Origin: Maniola hyperantus
Taxonomy: Eukaryota > Arthropoda > Insecta > Lepidoptera > Nymphalidae
Direction of reading: 5' to 3'
DNA: 64,000 nucleotides
Assembly: GCF_902806685.2 (NCBI RefSeq)
Contig: NC_048561.1
Location: 7,529,439 to 7,593,438 of the forward strand
The notes beneath the pieces are model-generated. The model was not told the origin of the DNA, did no database searches, and was given only the letters and a program-made list of their open reading frames with translations. Positions 48,723-60,585 of this stretch are shown one piece after another; the stretch's first letter is position 1; each line of letters begins with the position of its first letter. Made by a program: the position numbers and the translations under genes.

Positions 48723-49020
48723 AAAAATTAAATTTAAAAAAATTGCAGTAATATAAGTAGACGTACCAGTCTACGCATGTATGTAGTGTGTGTGTCTGTG
48801 TGTGTGGGCGGATGTTCCGCTCTACAGCCTGAACGAATGAGCCGCTCAAACAAAAGCCGTGCTCACATGCGACCTCGACCTTCGCGGCACGTCGGTGCGT
48901 ATCATATCGCAATATGTTGCTATGGGACGCGGCGGTGCAGGGAGCAGAGTGGTAGTATATAGGCCTTACTCTAAGGGTTACAATGCCTTCACAATCAATG
49001 TCAAAGCCATCTATTCGAAA

Positions 49021-49267
49021 CTAGCGACCCGCCCCGGCTTCGCACGGGTAGCTTATTACAATTTCCATAGGAATCTATACTAATAACCAAAATTGAAGTG
49101 TCTGTCTGTAATTTCGAAATAACTACGGTTATTTGAACTGTACCATAACTGAATCATACGTTTTTAAAATTTTTGTCCTTCTTTGAAATCGGTGAAACAA
49201 ATGGGCCATGAAAAGCTAGCAGACAGACACACAGACGGACACACTTTCGCATTTCAATATTAGTATG
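49021..49267 (-). mobile_element. Helitron, GACCCGCCCCGGCTTCGC subfamily, complete
   Basis: CTAG (49021-49024), GACCCGCCCCGGCTTCGCAC, AGCAGACAGACACACAGACG, then TTTCGCATTTCAATATTAGT and ATGG. On the minus strand this starts next to CCATACTAATATTGAAATGC. 48723-49020 has a TGTGTGTCTGTGTG tract and no gene. Confidence 0.8.
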
Positions 49268-49356
49268 GTCAATAATAGTAGGTCAATTGTTGGATTTGTA
49301 AGTTATCTCAAAAAATTGATGTTAATGGCAATCTAATTAATTACTTACGTAAACAA

Positions 49357-49480
49357 CCTAAAGCTACGAGGGTTCCAAACGCACCCTCCCTGCTCCGAGA
49401 AGAAGCCCACAACAAACTCAGCCAGATATTCTTTGACTGAAGAACAAATGTGCGAAGGAACAGACCCCTCTGCGAGCCCT
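49357..49480 (-). mobile_element. LINE 3'-end-like fragment
   Basis: AAGCTACGAGGGTTCCAAACG, GAGAAGAAGCCCACAACAAA and TCAGCCAGATATTCTTTGAC. It abuts the next minisatellite. Confidence 0.6.
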
Positions 49481-49506
49481 GAGATAACTCGACCTGCCAC
49501 CACGAC

Positions 49507-49888
49507 CACACGTACCACGACCACGTAGCACGTAACACGTAACACGACCACGTAGCACGTAACACGTAACACGACCACGTAGCACGTAACACGTAACACG
49601 ACCACGTAGCACGTAACACGTAACACGACCACGTAGCACGTAACACGTACCACGGTCCACGTAGCACGTAACACGTAACACGACCACGTAGCACGTAACA
49701 CGTACCACGGTCCACGTAGCACGTAACACGTAAGACGACCACGTAGCACGTAACACGTACCACGGTCCACGTAGCACGTAACACGTAACACGACCACGTA
49801 GCACGTAACCGGTAACACGTAACACGACCACGTAGCACGTAACACGTAACACGACCACGTAGCACGTAACACGTAACACGACCACGTA
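49507..49888. repeat. 27/28-bp minisatellite, about 14 copies, two unit types
   Basis: Unit type 1 is ACGTAACACGTAACACGACC plus ACGTAGC (27 bp). Type 2 has ACGTACCACGGTCC plus ACGTAGC (28 bp) and occurs three times. Mixed lengths move the open frames from one to another. The unit contains many ACGT palindromes. Confidence 0.95.
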
Positions 49889-49945
49889 GTTTCGACATGA
49901 CAGTTGAGCCATAGAGTTAAGATGGCGCGTGAGAAGTCATTTTGT
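49889..49945. mobile_element. Fragment of the CGCGCCAT...GTCATGTC MITE
   Basis: ACATGACAGTTGAGCCATAG then GATGGCGCGTGAGAAGTC, starting at the array boundary. 49946-50099 has no call. Confidence 0.6.
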
Positions 49946-50099
49946 ACGAACTACTATAAGCTAATCGATCATTGGCACAGATGCACCGTGCAAGTATATA
50001 CTGGAAACTCATTATTTACAACACGTGTAGACCGGTACTACTGAGTGGGTAGATAGGTGCCTAGCTACTGACACGTACACTCCACGTAAATATGTACAC

Positions 50100-50317
50100 G
50101 GAATTTCCGTACAGAATCATCATCCTTTGGTTTCTGTACGGCATCGTACCGGAACGCTAAATCGTTTGGCGGTAACTAACCACGGCCGAAGCCTCCCACC
50201 AGACCAGACCAGACCAGTAATTTTAGAAATTGTAAATTTCCAAACCCCTGCCGGGAATCGAACCCGGCACCTCCCACTAACAAGACCGCAGTGCGTACCA
50301 CTGCGCCAGGGAGGTCA
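50100..50317 (-). mobile_element. tRNA-derived SINE, third family
   Basis: Minus strand: CTCCCTGGCGCAGTGGTACG (A box), CCGGGTTCGATTCCCGGC (B box) and the body AACGATTTAGCGTTCCGGTAC. A short ACCAG tandem (about 50198-50215) is inside. Confidence 0.82.
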
Positions 50318-50344
50318 AAATTATATAAGTATCTTTATCCTAAT

Positions 50345-50905
50345 TTAATAATCATCATCATGATCACTCCGTCACCGGCTCACTACAGAGCACGGGTCTC
50401 CTCTCGGAGTGAGAAGGGTTTTGGACATAATTATGTCTACCACGCTGGCCAAGTGCAAATTAGCAGACTTCACACACCTATGATAACATTCAAATAATTA
50501 TACTCCTGAAAAAAGCATACCTACTACACAATTGAAGATTATATGTTTGACGTGCGCGTGGCGTGGCAGCTCGCTCCAGCAACGCCAACGCGTGGCGTGG
50601 CATGGCATGGCATGGCATGGCATATCAAATCTTTAAAAGAGCAACCGCCGAGTTTCTTGTTGGTTCTTCTCAGTAGGAAAGGCATTCCGTGCCAATGGTA
50701 GATGCATTTATCGATTCAAAAGTACTTGTAAAAGTTGAATTGAATAAAAATATTTTGATTTTGATGGAGAACTCTCAGGCATACAGGTTTCCTCAGGATG
50801 TTTTCCTTCGTAACTACGTAGAGTTAGAAGAGGTGCGTGCCCGGGATCGAACCTGCGACCTCCGAGTGCCAGACGGACGTCCTAACCGCTATACTATCAC
50901 AGCTT
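50345..50905 (-). mobile_element. tRNA-derived SINE split by a LINE 3' end
   Basis: SINE parts: 50345-50488 (CACTACAGAGCACGGGTCTC ... CACACACCTATGATAACATT) and 50766-50905 (TGGAGAACTCTCAGGCATAC ... GGGATCGAACCTGCGACC). Between them 50489-50765 is the LINE at 15958 (CTCCTGAAAAAAGCATACC ... AATAAAAATATTTTGATTTT), plus orientation, with a GGCATGGCATGGCATGGC run replacing part of its 3' UTR. Confidence 0.85.
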
Positions 50906-50929
50906 ATTTTAATAATATTAAGTAAATAT

Positions 50930-51105
50930 GTATGTATTTACATATATAACTCCTTTAGCTAAGCCAATTTTGATGGGACTTTCTCTGGTCATAGAGTTCA
51001 AGAGATACAGCTCGCTGACAGACAGACGGACGGACAGCGGAGGCTTAGTAATAGTCCTGTTCGCACGTTTCGCGTACGGAACCCTAAAAAGGGAACGCGT
51101 GCTGC
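50930..51105 (+). mobile_element. GTCY-family relative
   Basis: GACAGACAGACGGACGGACAG and CGCGTACGGAACCCTAAAAA at the right end. The left end is not recognised. 51106-51459 has no gene. Confidence 0.55.
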
Positions 51106-51459
51106 AACCCTTTTGAATATGCCCTTTATAATGAAAGACAAAGAAAGGTGAGGTCCCCATGATACACTGCCACCTGTCCCTCTCGCACAACAGCTGTTTG
51201 TTTGTTTGCGCGAAAAGGACGCCAAGTGCACAGGAACAAAGGTTGCATATACTCTGTCCCTTTCCGACAAACGGTTATTGTTATATGAATGATAGAGATC
51301 TGGGTTACCAGTTTTTTCCGAAAAATAAAAAAGTATTGTGAAATATACTTGTTGAGGCTTTCAGTAAACAAATCGACGGTAACACGGTAACACCCGCTCG
51401 CACCCAATGCTCAGCCAAGAGTGCGAGCGAGAACGAGAATGAGAGAGAGCGCACACCCG

Positions 51460-51530
51460 CACAGTCCCCGCGTAACCCGGTGCGGGTCCCCCCGATTGCC
51501 ATCTCCACCTGTTGCGGACAGGTACCTACA
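51460..51530. mobile_element. GC-rich snap-back MITE, right half
   Basis: GGTGCGGGTCCCCCCGATTGCC then ATCTCCACCTGTTGCGGAC. Confidence 0.55.
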
Positions 51531-51616
51531 GAGCTGCAAGTCTGCTGTATGTACATTACTTTCGGCGACGTACCTCTAGGTATATGCGAGTACGATTCGC
51601 ACGTGAATTTAACGTA

Positions 51617-51715
51617 GGCACCAGGCACCAGGCACCAGGCACCTAACTAGTCGCTACGAACAGATCGTCAGAAATCCCATCCGAACCTGAACGAAGCCGG
51701 GGCGCGTCAGCTAGC
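51617..51715 (+). repeat. (GGCACCA)n tandem and Helitron 3' end
   Basis: GGCACCAGGCACCAGGCACC (51617-51640). AACGAAGCCGGGGCGCGTC then AGCTAG (about 51690-51715) is the 3' end of the 49021-type Helitron. Confidence 0.65.
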
Positions 51716-51877
51716 TGCTAGTGTTAATACTTATAATAATAATAAGTGCATACACCAATTAATGCATAGGAAGTAGGTAGGTATAAGCCAACGCGTAGGC
51801 AGGCTCGCTGCTCGCACGCACATTCGGAGACACGGGAAAATAGCTACTAAAGAGCGTTGAACCTACCTGTACTGACT

Positions 51878-51912
<35 letters not shown>

Positions 51913-52139
51913 AGTCTACACCGACACCCACCAGTACAGCAAATACCTACCACAGGACAATCATCTTGCTTTGTTTCCCACTTGTGCAACAAAAAGACAG
52001 AAACCCATCGCCTGTAGGCCTGTGCCCTGTAGGCGTAGGAAATAGGAATCTAGCGCCTCTATGTATTCATAATGCGTAAAAAACAAAAAAATTACACCTC
52101 ACGTGCCTTTTTTATCTTTTTGTGTCAAATTTCATTTCA
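51716..52139. other. No gene seen; (CTGTGC)n at 51881-51912
   Basis: A hexanucleotide CTGTGC run of about 5 units. The VPVPVP frame over it is a repeat artefact. Confidence 0.55.
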
Positions 52140-52450
52140 AATGTACGATTTTAGCCCTTATTTTAAAGGTGAACCGTACTTGACATGACAGTTGACCCAT
52201 AGAGTTAAAATGGCGCGTGATAAGTCATTTTACGGACTTTATGCACTAGCTGATGTCCGCGACTTCGTCCGCATGGAATTAGGTTTTTTAAAAATCCCGC
52301 GGGAGCTCTTTGATTTTCCGGGATATAAAGTAGCCTATGTGAACTCTCTAGGTCTTTATCACGCATTATCCGTTGCACCGTTGCGACGTGATTGAAGGAC
52401 AAACCTTTGTTGGTTGGCTAACACACTTTCGCATTTATAACAAGGGTACT
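52140..52450 (-). mobile_element. MITE half followed by a complete Helitron
   Basis: 52140-52240: AACCGTACTTGACATGACAG then AAAATGGCGCGTGATAAG. CTAG at 52246-52249 starts a GATTGAAGGACAAACC-type Helitron ending ACACTTTCGCATTTATAAC. The MITE does not resume within the window after the Helitron. Confidence 0.8.
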
Positions 52451-53426
52451 GATTTTTTAAACATGTCAAAATCTTGGTTTGTTGACTTTGTTACCAATCT
52501 CTACAATTTGTCCACTTTTACTGTAAGTAGTTTAAGTGATTAGTTAATAGGTACAAGTCATTTTGACGAGATCTGGTGATATAGAGATAGTATACCTAGC
52601 TGAAACAGTTAAGTGGGTAGGTAGGTATTAATTAATTTAATTATTGTATAAAAAATGTCTAAGTTTCTCAAAGTTTTTATCACGACCCCCAGGAAAACGT
52701 CTCCAAAAATATTTTAATAAAAAAACATGTGAGTATTTTGCTCATTGATGTATAATCTATATACCTGCGTAATGCAGTATTTCCCAACTTTGTGTTACTT
52801 TCCCTAATTTTTTAAAAGCATTTAATTATTTATTGGATCACTTAAAAAGTTAAAGTTGTTTAGTAAATATGATGACTGCTCGAAAATACGACGAAACGCT
52901 TCGAGAAAAAGTACGTAGTGCCCCGTCCTTTAGTTTGGCTCGTCTTGGTGTCTTGGCGGCCTGATGAATCCCGGCTGGATACAATTACTTAAACAAAACA
53001 TGTAAATACGTTTTGTCTTCTACTCTACGCGCATGAAATTAGGTTTAAAATAAAACACAACCATTTAAGTACATTGTGTGACGGCGAGTATTACAAAAAG
53101 TGTATCTAGACTTCTATAAAACCAGTTTTTAATGGATGAGAAGTAAGTTTAAAATAAAAAATCGATTCAATAGTTTTTGCAAGCTCTAAGAAATAATCAA
53201 CAAAGTTTTGAGTTCAGAGACCTCTAATATTTGAAGATAGATTAAGTTTTGATGTTTTAACAATTCAACTCAAACCGTGAACTTATTATTTATTTTTTGG
53301 TTGGGAGAAGATGATCTGCCGTGGTCACGAACTAACTGACTACTAGATTAACATTATACAACCTAACTTGATATTGAACTAAACCTATTTAAATTAATTT
53401 AGCATTCGTTACATTACATAGATTAA
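52451..53426. other. No gene or named repeat seen
   Basis: AT-rich with no long frame. Confidence 0.5.
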
Positions 53427-53597
53427 TGATATTATAAATAAATAAATAAAATAAAAATACTTTTTATTCAATTTAATTTTTACAAGTACTTTTGAATCGT
53501 CAATGCATCTACCACTGTTTAGGAATACCTTTCCTACCGAAAAGAACCAGCAAGAAACTCAGCGGTTGCTCTTTTCAAAGATGTGATATACAATTTT
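53427..53597 (-). mobile_element. LINE 3' end (same family as 15958)
   Basis: ATTTTTACAAGTACTTTTGAATC, ATGCATCTACCACTG and AAGAAACTCAGCGGTTGC. In minus orientation it ends in TTTTATTTATTTA-type sequence. Confidence 0.8.
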
Positions 53598-56500
53598 TAT
53601 TAATTTCTATTATCTGGTCTGTATATGCACTTATAATTTCGAAACTTTCGTAATGGATTTTATTGCAGTTTTCGACAGCAGAAAGAATATTTCACAGGGA
53701 AAGATTATGATACCTATACATCAACGTAAACGAAGTGATAGGCCACTATCTCAATGATTCATAAATAAACTAACCCCGACTCCACTTGTAGAACCTTCTG
53801 AAAATCCTTTTTTGCCTTCATAGAGAGTACTTACTTATATTGGATCTAAATCCAATATTTAGAGCTGTACAATTAATATATCAATCAGTCGGACGTTATA
53901 ATTACGTAACTGTACTTACTACTTATACAATATATAACATTTTCCGCTTGGAGTCAAGCAAGCCGTAGTAAAACGCGCCATATGCGGCGTTAATATGCAC
54001 GTAAAATTAATTGTAAAAATAGAAAAGTCAACGCGCGCTCCGTTGCCTGTGTTTATGTAACTGTACCGGGAAGTTTATGTTTTTAGGGAAAAATGAACCC
54101 TTTTGAGTTCACTTTACTGTCCGTCCGACTGTGCGTATATCAAGGCGCTTTTCTCAGAAACGGCTTGAGGTAACCAAATGAAATTTGTTTCGGTTATACT
54201 TTTTTCTCTACTTTGTGTGTGTAATGTATAATATTGTACTTATATCTAGTGTAACGCGAAAATATTATGTATTATGATCTTTCAAAGTGTATACATAAAG
54301 TTACAATTTTCCCGATGATCTATATTGTTGGCTGGAGTTTCGACCAGATGACATCAATCTTTTGAAAAACTACTACACTTTTGTCAGCCTTGCGACTTGA
54401 CTGTCAGTCAAAAGTACAGTACTTATTAGACTGTCCAAGTCTAATAAGTACTGTCGGTCTGGCATTGTTTTATAAAAGGAGACACTTTACTAACTGACAT
54501 AATATCAATGTAGAGCTGAAACCACTGGGACTAGAAACTAGATTAAAGTATTTTTGAAATTTCACCCGAGTGAAGCCAGAGCGAGTCGACTGGCCAACAC
54601 ACGCGTGTGGAAGCTTAACTTTAAAGATTTTAACTAAGGCTTTTAAAACGGGCGTTTTCTTTGCGTCTGGCACCGCGACGGAGAACTTGGTCTTGAGCCA
54701 ACAGCGCCAGAAGGAGCCATAATTCTGTTGAACACAGGAAACGGTGAAGGCCGAGCTAAGAGTGGTGTTATAATATAATCCATTGATGTCCCATCATTTC
54801 AGAACAAATTAAAAGTAAAAAAACTCGCCAAGTTCAAGTGACGAAGCTATTATTTTCTATGATTAAGATCTACCGTTAGCTCTTATTTATAAGCAAGTCA
54901 CGCAAAAAGTATTTGTACATTATAAATCTCCAACCCATGCAAGTTGTCATACATTACGCCAGATTACAAGACAAAAAATCTAGTAACGAGAAGATTCACT
55001 TAAAATACAGTGTCTCAAAGACAATGCTGCTAAAAATCAGCCGTTCATGAGCTCAAAAAAGCGACCTCTCACGCAATATCTAGTAAAAGTCATCGAATAA
55101 ATTCTGAGACAATATAAGGAATCATCTCTAGTTAAACTTTAATACATTAACAACCACGCCAAATTCGAGATAAATCCAAGAAAAATAGCATTTTCATATT
55201 ATATTTCTCCCCAAAGAGGGAATTTAGCCAAAACCTGTATGCAGGTCTATTCATGGAATATATTTTTGGCTGCGTTTCTTAACGCAGTAAATACACTCAC
55301 TGTTACACACGCAAAGGTCGAAGCGCATTGCTGCAGTTAAACCAAATATAACTCTATCTTTTAATAAGAAAACGATTACATTACGCAGTTACATTGAACA
55401 CACGACTAAAATATATTTAGATCGTTAAACTATGTATTTAGTTACACTTGAAGATCATTACAAACATTTTGTTGTAGGAGTGTTTTGTTTAAAATCGTTC
55501 AAACGATATATGATTCTCAAAACATGAGGTGATCCCCCAATCCTAAAAAAATACGTAAAAACTATTAAGTTTCAATAAATATTGAAGTTTATTTTGAATT
55601 TTATAATTTTGCCAGTGATTTTCAAACTAAATAATCATCCCCCAACTTTGATATATCAACTAAAATCAACAAAATTACAACTATATTAAAAAGTTATGTG
55701 ATTCTCATAGCTTTCTTCAATCTACAAGAATTTACGAATTGCAAATGTACTCAAATTCAAATTGAAAAAGTAAGAACAATAAAAGTCATTTACATTTATT
55801 TTGGAGTGATCGTCATAAGTGTAATAAAAATTAGTATAAGTAACCAGCAGATAAACGTAAAATGTATGACCAAGAACGGTCAAAAACTTCTCAAATATTC
55901 CGTTTCTGACATTAAAAACAACTTGATTAGTACTCCCTGCACGCTTTTGACGTTTATCAAAACCGGTTGTTCGCCGCTTAGTTTGATCTCAGTTCAACTG
56001 CATTTCCAAGAACGCGTAAATCTTAAACTGGTGCAATCAATTTACCTTTTGTTCCATCAAATTCACTAGTGCCACTATTTTTATAGCTTTGTTTATTAAA
56101 CCGAAGGAAAGCACGATAATCGCGTGTATTAATTACGGAACCGCATTTTAGTGTTTATCAGCTAGCACAACAGCTACTCGTACTTTCACTTCTTTTGTAG
56201 TAAATACAATGGCATTTTCCAATTGAACTCAATTAGATTCTAGATAGATTTGTAACCTCAAAATTTGGACCAATTTATTTGTAACAGCGTGGAGTTTTTT
56301 TTTCATCTTCTACTTTTAGACAGATACTTTTGTTTATTTGGACATACCAGTCCACAATATTTCATATCGTAAACTATTTATACATATATCTCTAATTTGT
56401 GCCCATTATGGAGTAAAGTGGCATTTGCTACATTGTATGTAAAATTAATGTTTGTCTGTCTATCTATCCGTTACCTAGGCGTCTGCGCATCGTTTATTTA

Positions 56501-59163
56501 ATGTATTGAAACATTTTTCTGTCGACGATTGCGTGAAGATTTCTGACATAACAAATAGTATAGAACTATCAATAAACAATAGGTGGCATGCCAATCGCAT
56601 TGTAATGCATGCTGAGCATTACCTAGTAGTTATTGGACATTGAAACCTTTTTCAGTATAAAAACTGGATCACTAAAAAAAGCGTAGTCCGCAACCCCATC
56701 GTCGATATAAAAAATGATTTGTTAGACATAAAGTAAATCCAAACAATTTGCGAGCACTCCATGCAATCATACATCGGACGATTAGATTTACGGTTTCAGC
56801 ATTTCCAATAGTAGAACGTTATTAGGTAATGGTTTCGTAGATAGGACTGCAATATGAAACCTAGCTAACGCTAACTACAATGTTAGTGTTCAGATCACCT
56901 TGACCGCTTCAGCTGCAAATGGTTGGCTGATCGTTATTGTTTGATGAATAATGAATTTTGTCTCCTGTTTAGAAAGTAATTTTTATATCCGTATTTAAAA
57001 TTATAAAACCTTGTCTATTTGTTTCTTATTGCCTTTCACACAGGGCTAAATTTCGCACAGGGCTAACTACCAACTGAACATGGACATAGTCTAGGTATTT
57101 TTATTCCATTTCACTGACTAGAAAAATGACTTAAAACGACTAGTTCATCAACTCAACTGAATTTCATCGTCGAGGATTACTTTTGCTGAATGGAAGACTT
57201 GAGAGAAATATTCAATATTCAAAAACAATCTGATTAGTGATGCAAATATTGTGAAATCTATTTTCAGCCACTCAGGGCCAAAAAATTGTATAAACATGTT
57301 TAATAAATCTCCAGTAAGTCATCGGCTCCATTCACGCATTCGAGGAATGTTGTGGCTTATTAAATCAATAACACCAGCTCACAGCTGCAATCCACTGTGA
57401 TTTCTCTCGACTTCGACAAATTGCACGTTTTTACTTTGTAGTCTGCGATTTTTACAGCAATACTACAAGAATCATACGTTTTATTAAAAGACTACAAAAG
57501 CCGGAGGGTTTCGATTTGATACCTATATTAAGTAGTGCTCCATATTTTCATCCAATTTGGAAGTTATTTGATGATTCTTTTATTAATTAAAAGACTGGAC
57601 TGTATTGTCAGGTTAGTCTCAACTCTCATTTAATTGTTTTCTTTTCAATGGACGAGGGTCAATCATTATCAATCACTGCAACAATTTGGTAAACAGTGTA
57701 AACAATTTATGGCAGTTGCCAGTTGGATTTGTTTTGAAAAACGTAGGTAGTGGTTATGTTATAACGATACAGTGTCCAAACTCGACAACAAGTACTTTCA
57801 ATTGCTGCAGGAAATAATTAGATTGAAATAGGCTACAATGAACATGATTGGCTGGCTTTGTACAGACAAGATTTTGTTGTATAATTAAAACAAAGGTTTC
57901 TCGTAACTGCTCACCCAAGCAAAAAATGCATGCGTATGTAAGTTGGCTACTCGAGCGCTACCAAACAGCGATGCTCTATACTCTACGCTTACATGTGTGT
58001 AATCTTGATTCTTGTCTATCATCACTGCAATTATCTGCATAACTTTATTATTACCCCAATACAGAAGGGTTTGACTTAAACAGACTGATTATTAGTTAGA
58101 AATTAGAATATACGCTCTTCTGTTTCTTGTAAGTCTCAAAGTTCAAGTATCAAGTTTTACTTGATAAAACAAATTATGTATCGTTGGCATGGTCTAATGG
58201 GTCTAACTAAACTAAGGGGAAGAAAAAAAAATTATTCAGCCAATTGCGTCGTTACGTGTCAAATAAATGTTGCTTCTTCGGTAGTATTTTTTTTAAAGGT
58301 AGATCTCTAGTTTTGCAATATACAAATCATAAGTATTGAAATATTATTTCACAGAGCTTATATTAGATTAATGAGTTCTCAAGGTTACGGTCTCGAGTGT
58401 AACTGAACGTATAACGCTACTCGAATTTCCGTGGAAACAATCCAGAACTGGCGACATGGTTGACATACGTTAGACATGTTTCTCGGAACCTGTCTTTGAC
58501 ACTCGATCATAACTACGGCCAGATTTATGTGATTCTTTCAACTATTTGATAAAGGAGAGCGTTCTTTAAAATATCACTTTGAAGAAAAATTACTTTAAGC
58601 TTGAGTATGGCAGTGTCACACAGGAACAGGATATCTGTTGCTTCGGAAGCCAAACAAGCGCAAGGGCGGAGGCTTGTATTCATGTATCGAATAGGTATAG
58701 GTACTACTGTTGCAACACCGGCAATAAAAACAAAACCACAATAACGGAAAAGAGCGACACGGCATATAACGTCTTTTGTTTACAAAATGCCGGTCCCAGT
58801 CGCCAACGCCACTTCGATGCAGGAATGACACTGGAAAACGTCATAACGAAATAATACCAAACGTTTAATGTGGTTGGCAGTGATGAATGAGTTGAAATGT
58901 CACCGGATCAATCCCGAGTCGAGACTTCATTGCGATGTCAGGACTTCAATACGATCCACGGAATCACGACGACGCAGAAAAAACAGAGCAGTAATGTTGT
59001 ATCGACGTTTGGTTTGCGAAGCCGTAAGGCGAGACAGGCACAATGTCGCACCGCTGAACCGTTGAAATATCACTCTATCGGAGTTTTTACGGCTTCAGAA
59101 CACTTAGCACTGGACACTGGCGCGGGGGAGGCCGTGTCATGGGTTATGTAAGGGCTCGCTCAC
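53598..59163. other. Repeat-poor block, possible intron or regulatory region
   Basis: Over 5.5 kb I recognise only one weak Helitron trace (about 54487-54580) and a perfect 16-bp hairpin (54417-54453). Elsewhere the window has an element roughly every 300-500 bp. A 123-codon plus-strand frame at 55698-56069 has no recognisable domain and AT-rich codons, so I do not call it. If the start at 59164-59300 is real, this block would be its first intron. Confidence 0.5.
54417..54453. repeat. Perfect 16-bp hairpin, 5-base loop
   Basis: CAGTACTTATTAGACT, GTCCA, AGTCTAATAAGTACTG. The stem is too short for a typical microRNA precursor. Confidence 0.8.
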
Positions 59164-59231
59164 CTGAGCCTGACGGGCGGTGGGATGTTGAAAGCCGGGA
59201 ACAGTTTCGCGTTGGGACTCTCGAACAGCAT
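59164..59231 (-). CDS. Candidate first coding exon of an unidentified host gene (22 complete codons, then donor)
   Basis: On the minus strand an ATG at 59231-59229 opens MLFESPNAKLFPAFNIP, then PPVRL, and reaches CTCAG|GTGAGC. The donor GT is at 59163-59162 and the last exon base 59164, so the exon ends two bases into a codon. CAG|GTGAGC matches the insect donor consensus fully. The base at -3 is G, an acceptable start context. If the donor were not used, the frame would stop one codon later. The composition is CpG-rich and non-repetitive, unlike the surroundings. I do not recognise the peptide. It could also be a chance frame in a CpG-rich promoter, and the second exon is not identified. Confidence 0.4.
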
Positions 59232-59340
59232 CGCGATTGTTTTGTTCACCGCGCGTGCATCGTGCACCCGTCCGCTCAGATCGACGGCCGGCCGTACACT
59301 GACTCGACCGCACACCCTCCCCGCGCGTGACGTCACCACG
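59232..59340 (-). promoter_or_regulatory. Candidate TATA-less core promoter: CRE, Inr and DPE, minus strand
   Basis: TGACGTCA (59328-59335) is a perfect CRE palindrome. TCAGT on the minus strand (59302-59298) matches the arthropod initiator, putting +1 at 59300. GGACG at +28 to +32 (59273-59269) fits the DPE consensus RGWYV at the spacing DPEs require. The ATG would lie at +70. All of these are short motifs, so agreement of spacing is the main support. Confidence 0.35.
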
Positions 59341-60430
59341 CCACAGACCGGGTTCAGCCTCTCCCTCGTCCTCTGTGCGTGGGAGAGGGAAGCAAACACG
59401 AGTCTGCAGTAAGTACGGTGGCGACGCGTTTGTCTCTGGCTCAGCCCCTCTTTTATGTTGTACTTTGTAGGGCTTCGCGTTGCGCCTACCGCTTTACTAA
59501 TCATTTAGTAAGTCAATTTTGAACGACGACAAATACTCACAGCAATTGAGCCAATTGGGCAGCCTTGGGAATGCCTGTTATATCATACCCCTAACATAGA
59601 TTTTGTAACGTATTTATAGAGATATATTCTCCTAGGTTGTGATTCTGAGTGTTGAAACCAGTTTCTGTAGAAAACGCTTTACTTCGCCCACTCCGAAGGG
59701 AATAGGATAGGTCGTGACTCGTAATAAACCATTTCTTAACTTTAGCCAACATTCACAATCTCTTGAAAACTAGATACCTACACATAATTAGGTACACTGT
59801 ATAAATGCGATGCAATCTAAGTCCTTAGTTACGTTAGGTAGGTCTGTTTTCTTATTAGAATTAGTAAATGACTAAAAGATTAATTGATTAGTAAAAAATA
59901 AATTAATCTATTAGGTACAATAATCTCCACCGGGGGATGTTCGCAAAACATTTGAGAACCTCTGACTTTTCGTAATATATTCGAAAATAGGTACCTACTA
60001 GTACCTATTTAATTATCTTCCTATTAACTTTTAAATAATTGAACTCTTTTTTAATTTGTTATTAGATATTTTAATACATAGTTATTGTTATTACTGAGAA
60101 AATAATTTACTGTTGCAAATAGGTTGATTTCTAATATAAGTGAAATTTTATTTTGAACCGTGTTTCTTACGCGTCAAGGTTCAAATCGAATGAGACGTTC
60201 CCACAAGCCCTTCGTAACGCGAAATTCTATGATCACGAATTTGGAATTAAAAGTTGGCGAAGAATTTGAAATGCCTACCTAGACTCTAGACCAGTGCAGT
60301 CTAGATACGATGTGGTTTGCGTCATCGTCATGGGTAAGACCTAGGTCCCAATTGTCTTTACAGAATGTCAAGAGTCAGGATAGACTATAGAGACTTGCAT
60401 CTGCTTGCGCTCGACCGGCGCGGCGGCGAG
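59341..60430. other. No gene seen; end of the CpG-rich patch, then AT-rich DNA
   Basis: A plus-strand donor-like CTGCA|GTAAGTA lies at 59409, an alternative reading of the CpG-rich patch as a plus-strand first exon. 59500-60430 is AT-rich without named repeats. Confidence 0.4.
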
Positions 60431-60580
60431 CCAATGTACATAGGTACATCGGCCTTTAGAATGACGTTTCGGCTTTGTAAAGCCTGTCACCTTTGTCACT
60501 CATACCTATATGACGTTTTGTCGGTCTCAACGACGAAGACAATGCTTTACAAATCTGGTATCTCTCTCTAAAGGTAGGTA
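60431..60580. mobile_element. Palindromic MITE (AACGACAGAGACAA family)
   Basis: TGTACATAGGTACATCGGCC, ACCTATATGACGTTTTGTCGG and TCTCTCTCTAAAGGTAGG. Confidence 0.7.
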
Positions 60581-60585
60581 GGTTA

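Noticed and set aside
49341..49912. Three minus-strand frames rich in CYVLRATW
   Set aside because: Products of the 27/28-bp array; frames change at the 28-bp units.
54417..54453. MicroRNA precursor
   Set aside because: The stem of 16 bp is shorter than animal precursors and there is no extended imperfect pairing.
55698..56069. 123-codon plus-strand frame as a gene or exon
   Set aside because: AT-rich codons, no recognisable motif and no good splice signals noticed at its edges. It may be chance in AT-rich DNA, though it lies in the repeat-poor block.
59160..59504. Full 114-codon minus-strand frame as a single-exon gene
   Set aside because: Its upstream part overlaps the predicted promoter and reads as low-complexity Arg/Thr-rich peptide. 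Only the last codons before the donor are plausible as coding.
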